Shown one piece after another: positions 1 through 5,554 of a DNA stretch of 5,554 nucleotides. Where the stretch lies: positions 1 through 5,554 of the forward strand of contig JAFGVF010000238.1 of assembly GCA_016938155.1 (NCBI GenBank), written 5' to 3'. Origin of the DNA: Candidatus Cloacimonadota bacterium. Its GTDB lineage: Bacteria > Cloacimonadota > Cloacimonadia > Cloacimonadales > JAFGVF01. Position 1 is the stretch's first letter. Each line of letters opens with the position of its first letter. A program made the position numbers and the translations under genes. The notes beneath the pieces were generated by a model. That model was not told the DNA's origin, did not search any database, and worked only from the letters and a program-made list of their open reading frames with translations.

Positions 1-691
1 TAGATGTGTCCACGGATTCTCCATGTAGCAGTGCAGTTATTGAGGCACCGTTACCGAGATGGCAGGTAATCATATTTGTGTTTTCAGGAACTCTTTTCAG
101 CATCGTATGAGCGACTCCGGCAACATAACGATGGGAAGTACCGTGGAACCCGTATCTTCTGATTTTGTATTTATTATAAAGTTCTCTCGGGATTCCGTAT
201 AGATAGGCTGAAGCAGGCATTGTCTGGTGGAAGGCAGTATCAAACACGGCAACCTGTTTAGCATCAGGCAGCATTTTAATCGCTTCCCTAATCCCGGTTA
301 GATTCGCCGGATTATGAAGGGGTGCGAGTTCAGAGTTAACTTCGATTGCCTTAACAACATCATCATTAATTATTACGGATGCTGCATAGTCTTCTCCACC
401 ATGCACAACACGGTGCCCTACACCGTCAATCATCTCAATCCTCTGTAACATTCCCAGAGTTTCATGGGTAATTGCTTTTTTAACCAACTCCATAGCGACA
501 GCATGATTGGGAATAGGAACACATTTCTCATAAGTTCCTGAGTCTGTTTTTTGAGTGATTTTGCCCTCATCCAAACCAATCCTCTCAACCAGTCCTTTTC
601 CAAGGCTTTTCTTTTCCGGCATGAGATACACTTCGTATTTGAGCGATGAGCTCCCGCAATTGATAATCAAAATGCGTTTTGTGTCAGCCAT
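1..691 (-). CDS. ackA: Acetate kinase, N-terminal 230 residues (3' end beyond the left edge)
   Basis: Acetate kinase interconverts acetyl phosphate + ADP and acetate + ATP in the cytoplasm. In fermenters it makes ATP, usually together with phosphotransacetylase. The ATG at 691-689 gives MADTKRILIINCGSSSLKYE, the ASKHA-fold phosphate-binding start of the family. Residues matching the catalytic and binding set of the Methanosarcina thermophila enzyme are visible: N11, S14, S16 and K18, R94 in GHRVVHGGE, D151 in VFDTAFHQTMP, H183 in RYGFHGTSHRY, and H211 in HLGNGAS. The reading frame is open to the left edge, ending in ...GESVDTS. The family is about 400 residues long, so roughly 170 are missing, including the later Arg and Glu of the active site. 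An AAGGGAGT ribosome binding site supports the start. The gene follows a terminator and a candidate promoter, so it is probably not in the same unit as the upstream chaperone gene. The fragment shows no frameshift or internal stop. Propionate/butyrate kinase paralogues are less likely given the close motif match. Confidence 0.96.
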   Translation of the reverse strand, partial: MADTKRILIINCGSSSLKYEVYLMPEKKSLGKGLVERIGLDEGKITQKTDSGTYEKCVPIPNHAVAMELVKKAITHETLGMLQRIEMIDGVGHRVVHGGEDYAASVIINDDVVKAIEVNSELAPLHNPANLTGIREAIKMLPDAKQVAVFDTAFHQTMPASAYLYGIPRELYNKYKIRRYGFHGTSHRYVAGVAHTMLKRVPENTNMITCHLGNGASITALLHGESVDTS

Positions 692-695
692 TTTA

Positions 696-703
696 ACTCC
701 CTT
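696..703 (-). promoter_or_regulatory. Ribosome binding site of ackA
   Basis: On the minus strand AAGGGAGT lies 4 nt before the ATG at 691. This is a good Shine-Dalgarno match and the only one nearby, so it fixes the ackA start. Confidence 0.8.
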
Positions 704-752
704 AATCTATTTTGATAATTAGTATTCGGGGAAGCAGAGATAACTCTGTTTT

Positions 753-780
753 GTTACCGTTCCAAATATCTGACGGCAAC
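753..780. promoter_or_regulatory. Inverted repeat over the candidate ackA -10 region (possible operator)
   Basis: GTTACCGT (753-760) and ACGGCAAC (773-780) are inverted copies of each other with one mismatch, separated by 12 bp. The half-site centres are 20 bp apart, about two helical turns, which is the geometry expected for a dimeric DNA-binding regulator. The candidate -10 (763-770) lies in the centre. The repeat is plain in the sequence; its role as an operator is inferred and I do not recognise the regulator. In a read-through RNA the two arms would pair fully, with one G-U wobble, around a 12-nt loop. Confidence 0.35.
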
Positions 781-790
781 TGATTGTCAA
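763..790 (-). promoter_or_regulatory. Candidate ackA promoter
   Basis: Read on the minus strand, a perfect TTGACA (790-785) is followed after 16 nt by TATTTG (768-763), a weak sigma-70 style -10. The same stretch can be read in the Bacteroidetes manner (TTTG, spacer, TAnnTTTG): ATTG at 791-788, a 17-nt spacer, and GATATTTG at 770-763, which differs from TAnnTTTG at one position. Either reading would start transcription near 755, leaving a leader of about 60 nt before ackA. The position just after the terminator of the upstream gene supports a promoter here. The exact elements are inferred. Confidence 0.5.
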
Positions 791-791
791 T

Positions 792-821
792 AAAAAAGCC
801 GTCTGTTTTTCAGACGGCTTT
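792..821 (-). terminator. Intrinsic terminator after the PpiD-like gene
   Basis: On the minus strand AAAGCCGTCTG (821-811) pairs perfectly with CAGACGGCTTT (805-795) around a 5-nt A loop (810-806). The hairpin runs directly into a run of six T (797-792). This is a textbook Rho-independent terminator located about 23 nt beyond the stop of the chaperone gene. The stem is GC-rich in an AT-rich surrounding. Read in the other direction the T tail is much shorter, so it mainly serves minus-strand transcripts. Confidence 0.93.
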
Positions 822-844
822 AAGAAATCTATTTAACCTCAGGC

Positions 845-2647
845 TTATTTAAAACCGAAGGCTGCTCTGTTATCTTCTATCTTTGCATCTTCTTTTAGTT
901 TAGTCCACCATTCGCCATAATACTTGTTCTGTTTCTGCTCCAGAGTTGATTTCAGAAGAGATTCTTTCTCGGCATCAAACTTAGCCATATCCGGCTCGGA
1001 ATGAGAAGTAACTTCAGCGAGGTAAACACCTCTTTCAGTTTTAATAACATCAGTCCAATTCCCTGTTTCCGTTGCAAGCATAGCTTTGTTGAGCTCTTTT
1101 ACAACTCCGATACCGGTAATGGAAGCTGCCTGATTGATATTCTCTGCATCAACAAGCTTCAGATTCATCTCTTTGGCTTTCACGATGTACTCATCAGGTT
1201 GATTATCTGTTTTAAACTTCTTAGCTTGTTCATAAGTGAAATCCATCTTCTTCTGTCTTTCAAGTTTATTTTTGATTCCACCGGTTGCTTTTTCAAGGTC
1301 CTGATAATGCTCGCCCTTTCTTTCGGAAATCATATAGACATAGTAGAATTTGTCAGCTGCATCCATATAAACATCAGATACTTTACCGATTTTGCCGGTC
1401 TTTATGAAGTTAAGTACTTCTTCATTGTTACCAATCCCGGGGACATAAGTCGATTCTTTTTTCAACTCAGATGTTTCACGGACTTCAAAGCCTTTAGCTT
1501 CACAAACTTTCTCGAATCCCTCTTTTTTAGCTAAAGCAGGAATTTCGTTGATTGAAGCAATAATCTTTTCTTTGGATTCAGGGCTGGCTTCAACTTTCAG
1601 CAGGATATGTCTTGCCCAAACTTCATCTTTGCCCTTATCGTCTTTGCGTTCTCCCATCTTCTGAATAATATGCCAACCGAATTTAGTCTTTACAGGTTCG
1701 GATATCTCACCTTGTTTGAGAGAGAAGGCTACATCTTCGAATTCCTTAACCATCTTTCTACGACCGAAATAACCAAGGTCTCCGCCTTTGTCTTTATTAG
1801 AATCATCCTGAGAGAAACTCACAGCCATCTCGGCAAAGTCAGCTCCATTCATTATCTGTTTGTAGAGGTCATCAATTTTAACCTTTACGAGGTCATAATC
1901 CTCTTTTGAAGGCTCAGTAACATCAACTCTGATATACTTTGCCTTTGTATAGGGGTCACGCTTGAATTCTTCTTTATTTTGATTATAGTATTCTGCAATC
2001 TCTTCATCAGTTACATTGATGTCTTTGATGTCGAGAGAGTTAAAATCAATTACTTTACCTGATACGCGAGTATTTTCAGTGATGTATTCAACTCTGATAG
2101 TATCTTCATTAACAACTACTTCGCTTTTAATTATATCCTCAAGCATATTATAAGGCAAGGTCTGTTGCATATAGGACTCGATACTTGCAGCAAACTGTTC
2201 ATTCTCGGCAAGCATGGCAGCAAGCTTATTGTAGTCATAAACACCGTCTGTTTGGAATTGAGGAAGATTTTTTACATCTTCGGGAGGATCGTTTTTTAAT
2301 GCTTCCACTATATCTTGTGAATCAATCTTGATGTGGTTTTTCTTTAACTGTTTTTCAAGAAGAATACGAGCAACAAATCTTTCCCAGGTCTGATTCATCA
2401 GATTTTTCTCAGTTCTCTCATCCAAATCTTTATCTTTGTTCTCTTCCTGAGAACCCCATGCTTGAACTTCTGCACGGTAGTTATCTACAAATTCCTTGTA
2501 ATCAATTTTGTATCCGTCAATCTTGCCGACATAACGAGCTTTGTTACCAAATAAACCGGTTACTCCCCCCACAGCCATACCGACTACGAAGACGAAAACA
2601 ATCACATAAATGACAGCTTTTTGCTTTTTGCGAAATTTCTCAAGCAT
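845..2647 (-). CDS. Membrane-anchored parvulin-type peptidyl-prolyl isomerase/chaperone (PpiD/SurA-like)
   Basis: Proteins of this kind are tethered to the inner membrane and help secreted or outer-membrane proteins fold. The 600-residue product starts with a basic stretch (K4, R6, K7, K8, K10), then one hydrophobic segment at about 11-33. This predicts the N-terminus in the cytoplasm and the rest outside. Residues 40-190 resemble the SurA_N-type chaperone region. A PPIC/parvulin domain lies at about 235-334, with GGDLGYFGRRKMVKEFEDVAF, GEISEPVKTKFGWHII and H326. A second, degenerate PPIC-like module follows at 344-445: it opens with WARHILLKV but lacks the GGDLG and FGWHI signatures. The C-terminal part (500-600) ends in the W...L...A.IED.R..F pattern common in PpiD-like proteins. 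In the first domain the usual first-strand catalytic His (as in ARHILV) is Tyr238, so isomerase activity is uncertain and chaperone function may dominate. The start is set by a TGGAGGAA site 5 nt upstream. The gene ends before a strong terminator. The name ppiD is plausible, but orthology cannot be shown here. Confidence 0.88.
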   Translation of the reverse strand: MLEKFRKKQKAVIYVIVFVFVVGMAVGGVTGLFGNKARYVGKIDGYKIDYKEFVDNYRAEVQAWGSQEENKDKDLDERTEKNLMNQTWERFVARILLEKQLKKNHIKIDSQDIVEALKNDPPEDVKNLPQFQTDGVYDYNKLAAMLAENEQFAASIESYMQQTLPYNMLEDIIKSEVVVNEDTIRVEYITENTRVSGKVIDFNSLDIKDINVTDEEIAEYYNQNKEEFKRDPYTKAKYIRVDVTEPSKEDYDLVKVKIDDLYKQIMNGADFAEMAVSFSQDDSNKDKGGDLGYFGRRKMVKEFEDVAFSLKQGEISEPVKTKFGWHIIQKMGERKDDKGKDEVWARHILLKVEASPESKEKIIASINEIPALAKKEGFEKVCEAKGFEVRETSELKKESTYVPGIGNNEEVLNFIKTGKIGKVSDVYMDAADKFYYVYMISERKGEHYQDLEKATGGIKNKLERQKKMDFTYEQAKKFKTDNQPDEYIVKAKEMNLKLVDAENINQAASITGIGVVKELNKAMLATETGNWTDVIKTERGVYLAEVTSHSEPDMAKFDAEKESLLKSTLEQKQNKYYGEWWTKLKEDAKIEDNRAAFGFK

Positions 2648-2652
2648 ATATA

Positions 2653-2660
2653 TTCCTCCA
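2653..2660 (-). promoter_or_regulatory. Ribosome binding site of the PpiD-like gene
   Basis: TGGAGGAA on the minus strand lies 5 nt before the ATG at 2647-2645. It is a strong Shine-Dalgarno sequence and supports this start, which also places the basic residues right before the membrane segment. Confidence 0.85.
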
Positions 2661-2683
2661 GATTAAATTCCAATATTAATTTA

Positions 2684-2707
2684 GTGAATGCAATAACATT
2701 TATTCAC
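2684..2707. repeat. Inverted repeat in the leader of the PpiD-like gene
   Basis: GTGAAT (2684-2689) and ATTCAC (2702-2707) are perfect 6-bp inverted copies separated by 12 bp, about 37-60 bp upstream of the start codon. It could be a regulator half-site pair or a weak leader hairpin. A 6-bp match in AT-rich DNA can also be chance, so no function is assigned. Confidence 0.3.
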
Positions 2708-2839
2708 CCTTTTTGTTCAAGTAATTTTTTCAAATTTGTGTAAATAGCAAATGTCTTCCATCCAAACACTTTGATTTATCACCGACAAACAAAGGTTCAC
2801 AGGTCTGAAATGCTTTGTGTTGTAATAAATATTATCGGA

Positions 2840-4792
2840 TTAATTCGACAACTCTTTGGCGATTGCGATACCCTCAGAAGATATAAATCTTAAATCGTCC
2901 CTTCTTATCAACCAACCTTTCTTCTCAAAAATCTGCAACAAGACTAAGCAAATTTTGCGGTTACCGTCAATCAGGTCTCTGAACTCTGAAACCTTTATAC
3001 CTTCCCGTGATTCATTAAGATGTTTAAGGAGAATATTTCTCGTATGCATTACAATTGAGCTGTGAAGATAGAAATCATCTGCTTTAAAGAGTACTTCCTT
3101 CTTCACAAGCATGGAAAGCACCTGTTTCAGAAAAGCTTCATTGATTCCAAATTGTTTAATCACGGGATCAAGATTGGAAACTAAAGGCAGGGTCATATCA
3201 CACTTTTCGAAAAAACTCTCAATTGCTTTGATCGATTGTTCCTCTTTATCGGAAAGCAGTATTTCATGAGAGTTTATTACCCAGCTTTTATTGACCGCTT
3301 TAATATCTCCGGCTTCAGTCATTGAATCCAGGAGATATTTGAAGATGCTGTTGAAGTCTTGATTCTGCTCACCCCCCAGAACACCGAGCAATTCTTGCAA
3401 AGTCTTCCCTTCCATATCCAATGGGAACCGTTTATGGTGATTGGTTAGGAGCGAAAGGATTTTCTTTTTCCACTCTTCCAGTTTGCTTTTCAAAACCAGA
3501 TAATGATTCTGATTTGCTGTGATGAACTGAATTTCATCTTTCAAATGGGAATCTTTCATGTTAAGAATACTATCTTCGGGGAGATTGATAACTTCACTTA
3601 TCTCCTTAATAGTCGGCGGGGTGATTCTTTTTCTGATTTCTGAAACTATTTTGATAGCAGCATCGCCTTGCGAGAGTTCTTGCAGATCATTTATTAACTT
3701 GGGAGGGCGTCTTTTATGCTTATTAGGATATGCATCAAGTATCTTTCCGCCACCTAAAGTTATATCTCCGGAGCTGTTCCTGATAATAAAATGATCCTTA
3801 TAAAGAAGAACCGCCTGTTTTGTAAAATGCATCTGAACGATGGCTGTCTCGCCTGATTCAAGTTTGTTACGGTCGATTAAGTGTACCTTCGCAACACTTT
3901 GATAAGTTCCTGACAAAAAAACAACCTGTGTCCAGATGCCGAATTCTCTCAGCTGATTAAACAGGGTTAACTCCGCATCAATCAAAATTGTAGGCTTCAA
4001 TACTTTATCAGAAATCAGCATCCCTCTTTCAAACTCATCATATCGTAGTCCTACGACATTAAGTGAAGCTCTGTCTCCCGTGTAAACTGCATCTGTCTCT
4101 TCATGATGTCTTTCAATTCTTCTTATTCTCAGATCCTTGTTGGATGGAAGGAGGTATAATTTATTATCCTTTGTAATGGAGCCACTTAAAACAGATCCGT
4201 TTATGACTGTCCCGAATCCCTTTACTTGAAATATTCTATCAATATACATTCTGAAGAAACTTCCGGGCTCTTTCTCAGCAGTATGGGAAAACTCCTCTTC
4301 GAGCATCTCAATCAGAATCCCTAAGCCTTCTCCTGTTCTTGCCGAAACACTGATTATCGGTTTCCCTTCGAGGAACGAACCTTTAACAACTTCCGCTATC
4401 TCCTCTTTTCCTGCTTCTATAAGTTCTTCATCAACGAGGTCACTCTTGGTTAAAACTACAAATCCCCGCTTTATTCCGAGTATTTTCAAGATATTGAGAT
4501 GCTCAATTGTCTGAGGCATAACACCACTATCCGCTGCAATAACAAGCATTACAAAGTCAATTCCGCTGACTCCTGCAATCATTGTGTTTACGAAGTCCTT
4601 ATGCCCGGGCACATCCACAATACCGATTGCATTCCCACTCGGCAGTTTTAGGTTGGTGAAGCCGAGATTGATTGTAATACCTCTGGCTTTTTCCTCTGCA
4701 TGTGTATCGCAATTAAAACCGGTCAAGGCTTGAATGAGCGTAGTTTTTCCATGGTCAATATGACCGGCTGTTCCCATTATCAGATGCTTCAT
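2840..4792 (-). CDS. selB: Selenocysteine-specific translation elongation factor SelB
   Basis: SelB is the specialised EF-Tu-like GTPase that binds Sec-tRNA(Sec) and a SECIS hairpin in mRNA, delivering selenocysteine at in-frame UGA codons. The complete 650-residue product is slightly longer than the roughly 610-635 residues of characterised bacterial SelBs. The GTPase motifs are intact: GHIDHGKT (10-17), switch I RGITI (37-41), DVPGH (60-64), TKSD (115-118) and SVSARTGEG (148-156). The beta-barrel domains follow, with FFRMYIDRIFQVKGFGTVING (179-199) opening domain 2 and ITLGGGKILD (344-353) near the end of domain 3. The C-terminal part from about 375 is a series of winged-helix domains. The last (about 598-640; KVSEFRDLIDGNRKICLVLL, then KKGWLIRRDDLRF) matches the SECIS-binding fourth winged helix of the family. 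The start overlaps the selA stop as ATGA, with AAAGGA 10 nt upstream, so translation is probably coupled. The pairing with selA makes misidentification as EF-Tu or another translational GTPase very unlikely. Confidence 0.98.
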   Translation of the reverse strand: MKHLIMGTAGHIDHGKTTLIQALTGFNCDTHAEEKARGITINLGFTNLKLPSGNAIGIVDVPGHKDFVNTMIAGVSGIDFVMLVIAADSGVMPQTIEHLNILKILGIKRGFVVLTKSDLVDEELIEAGKEEIAEVVKGSFLEGKPIISVSARTGEGLGILIEMLEEEFSHTAEKEPGSFFRMYIDRIFQVKGFGTVINGSVLSGSITKDNKLYLLPSNKDLRIRRIERHHEETDAVYTGDRASLNVVGLRYDEFERGMLISDKVLKPTILIDAELTLFNQLREFGIWTQVVFLSGTYQSVAKVHLIDRNKLESGETAIVQMHFTKQAVLLYKDHFIIRNSSGDITLGGGKILDAYPNKHKRRPPKLINDLQELSQGDAAIKIVSEIRKRITPPTIKEISEVINLPEDSILNMKDSHLKDEIQFITANQNHYLVLKSKLEEWKKKILSLLTNHHKRFPLDMEGKTLQELLGVLGGEQNQDFNSIFKYLLDSMTEAGDIKAVNKSWVINSHEILLSDKEEQSIKAIESFFEKCDMTLPLVSNLDPVIKQFGINEAFLKQVLSMLVKKEVLFKADDFYLHSSIVMHTRNILLKHLNESREGIKVSEFRDLIDGNRKICLVLLQIFEKKGWLIRRDDLRFISSEGIAIAKELSN

Positions 4793-5554
4793 CTGGTCTT
4801 AATCCTTTCAAAGGAGAGTTTTAGACTTTCAGCAATAATCTTGATTTGAGTTTCTTCAAGAGTTAGAACTTTAAAACATAACCTCCCGTTTTCCATAATC
4901 CCTACAACGGGTATTTCTCTCTGCATCAGCTCCTTATGTATGGTTGCAGCATCCTGACGGGCATAGGTATTGGAATCAAGCACAACCTGCATTGTTTCCA
5001 ATTTCTCTTCCGGAACCGAACCTCCGCCCACAAAACCACTGCATACTTCAATAATGCTGTTCACTCCCATTTCGCTAAATGCTGTTTTCAACTTCTCAGC
5101 AATTTTCCTCTGCTCCTCAATTGTTCTTTCCAGGTATCTATAAACAGGAATCCTCTCCTTTCTTTCGCTTTCCCTTAAAAAGCCGGTCAGCACAGAATTC
5201 ATAATAGCAAGAGTCGTCTTACCAACTCTTAATACTCGCATTAAGGGGTTTTTTGCAAGTTTCTCAACCAGCTCTTTCTTCCCGATTATGATCCCCCCCT
5301 GACTACCTCCCAGAAGTTTATCACAACTGAAACAGACAAGGTCTGCACCTTCCTCAAGGGATTTAACAACACTTGGTTCAGAAGCTAACGCATTAATCGG
5401 CATCTCCTTTAAATAACCGGAGCCAATATCATTTATGAAATACTTGCCATGCTTATGTGCCAGATCAGCCAACTCTCTATTATCCACATCTTTGGTAAAT
5501 CCTATAATTTTGTAATTAGAAGGATGGGCTCTGAAGATCAGAGCGGTATTTTCA
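4789..5554 (-). CDS. selA: L-seryl-tRNA(Sec) selenium transferase SelA, C-terminal 254 residues (5' end beyond the right edge)
   Basis: SelA is a cytoplasmic PLP-dependent enzyme that converts Ser-tRNA(Sec) to Sec-tRNA(Sec) using selenophosphate. The reading frame is open to the right edge: upstream of a GTG at 5487 it continues as ENTALIFRAHPSNYKIIGFT, which matches the family segment [22 protein letters not shown] of E. coli SelA. The gene is therefore cut by the window and does not start at that GTG. About 200 N-terminal residues of a typical 460 are missing. Visible landmarks, in fragment numbering: FINDIGSG (39-46, the T/NDLGSG motif of the PLP site), then CFSCDKLLGGSQGGIIIGKK with the PLP-binding Lys at 79 (codon 5319-5317), then PLMRVLRVGKTTLA, a conserved stretch after the active site. 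The protein ends normally in a TGA that overlaps selB. A Cys (codon 5325-5323) stands where E. coli has Gly in FSGDKLLGG. Other fold-type I PLP enzymes are excluded by the motifs and by selB next door. Confidence 0.97.
   Translation of the reverse strand, partial: ENTALIFRAHPSNYKIIGFTKDVDNRELADLAHKHGKYFINDIGSGYLKEMPINALASEPSVVKSLEEGADLVCFSCDKLLGGSQGGIIIGKKELVEKLAKNPLMRVLRVGKTTLAIMNSVLTGFLRESERKERIPVYRYLERTIEEQRKIAEKLKTAFSEMGVNSIIEVCSGFVGGGSVPEEKLETMQVVLDSNTYARQDAATIHKELMQREIPVVGIMENGRLCFKVLTLEETQIKIIAESLKLSFERIKTR
4803..4808 (-). promoter_or_regulatory. Weak ribosome binding site of selB inside selA
   Basis: AAAGGA on the minus strand lies 10 nt before the selB ATG (4792-4790), within the last codons of selA. 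The spacing is somewhat long, which fits initiation helped by ribosomes finishing selA at the overlapping TGA (4791-4789). Confidence 0.5.

Larger units (their letters stand above)
2648..2839 (-). other. 192-bp gap between selB and the PpiD-like gene
   Basis: This very AT-rich gap holds no open reading frame I can support, no tRNA (in particular no selC) and no strong intrinsic terminator after selB. It contains a short perfect inverted repeat at 2684-2707 and weak competing hairpins at 2769-2818. I could not identify convincing -35/-10 or TTTG/TAnnTTTG elements, though an AT-rich gap of this length before a strong ribosome binding site is a reasonable place for a promoter. Read-through from selAB is the alternative. 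Confidence 0.5.

Noticed and set aside
735..748. CAGAG/CTCTG hairpin in the ackA leader as a riboswitch
   Set aside because: It has only a 5-bp stem with a 4-nt loop and no further conserved structure; the leader of about 60 nt is too short for known riboswitch classes.
1001..1534. Plus-strand open frame of 177 codons inside the PpiD-like gene
   Set aside because: It is antisense to a well-supported gene, its product is a low-complexity Phe/Ile/Ser-rich sequence with no family motif, and no ribosome binding site stands out. The same holds for the plus-strand frames at 1607-1909, 2856-3065, 3558-3794 and 4936-5178.
2731..2738. CAAATTTG palindrome as an operator or a TAnnTTTG promoter element
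   Set aside because: It is short and AT-only at its core in an AT-rich gap, and no TTTG element lies at a suitable distance upstream on the minus strand.
2785..2825. GGTTCACAG-like stretch as part of a tRNA (possible selC beside selAB)
   Set aside because: No acceptor stem, anticodon arm or GC-rich paired arms can be built around it, and the flanks are too AT-rich.
5485..5487. GTG as the start of selA, giving a 232-residue protein
   Set aside because: The frame continues upstream without a stop to the right edge and the extra 22 residues match the SelA family, so this is an internal Val codon of a truncated gene.
1..5554. Mobile element, CRISPR array, prophage or defence system
   Set aside because: No transposase, integrase, direct-repeat array, target-site duplication or defence-type domain is visible; the genes are housekeeping or metabolic and share one strand.

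Overview
The window looks like an ordinary chromosomal stretch from an anaerobic, probably Gram-negative bacterium with moderately AT-rich DNA. Every recognisable gene lies on the minus strand, so transcription runs from the right edge to the left. In that order the genes are selA (5' end off the window), selB, a membrane-anchored parvulin-type peptidyl-prolyl isomerase/chaperone of the PpiD/SurA kind, and ackA (3' end off the window). The lineage cannot be fixed from this sequence. Selenocysteine machinery, acetate kinase, an extracytoplasmic PpiD-like protein and low GC would suit a fermentative FCB-group or candidate-phylum bacterium, but that is inference.

Region by region: 5554-4789 encodes the C-terminal 254 residues of SelA, which converts Ser-tRNA(Sec) to Sec-tRNA(Sec). 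Its stop overlaps the selB start by 4 bp (ATGA). 4792-2840 encodes a complete 650-residue SelB, the elongation factor that carries Sec-tRNA(Sec) to UGA codons. A 192-bp gap (2839-2648) follows with no convincing terminator, but with a short inverted repeat and a strong ribosome binding site for the next gene. 2647-845 encodes the 600-residue PpiD-like protein. It is followed by a clear intrinsic terminator (821-792), and a candidate promoter starts immediately after its T-tract. That promoter would drive ackA (691 to the left edge), whose first 230 codons are present with the expected active-site residues.

How the genes work together: SelA and SelB are consecutive steps of bacterial selenocysteine incorporation and are almost certainly co-expressed. 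The PpiD-like gene may be read through from selAB or have its own promoter. ackA appears to be a separate transcription unit for ATP formation from acetyl phosphate. No tRNA-Sec gene (selC), selD or in-frame-UGA selenoprotein gene is visible.

I found no previously undescribed system, mobile element, CRISPR array or RNA gene. The best items for a second look are an 8-bp inverted repeat centred on the candidate ackA -10 region, the PpiD-like protein whose usual parvulin catalytic His is Tyr in its well-formed domain but present in a degenerate second domain, and a Cys in the SelA active-site segment where Gly is usual.
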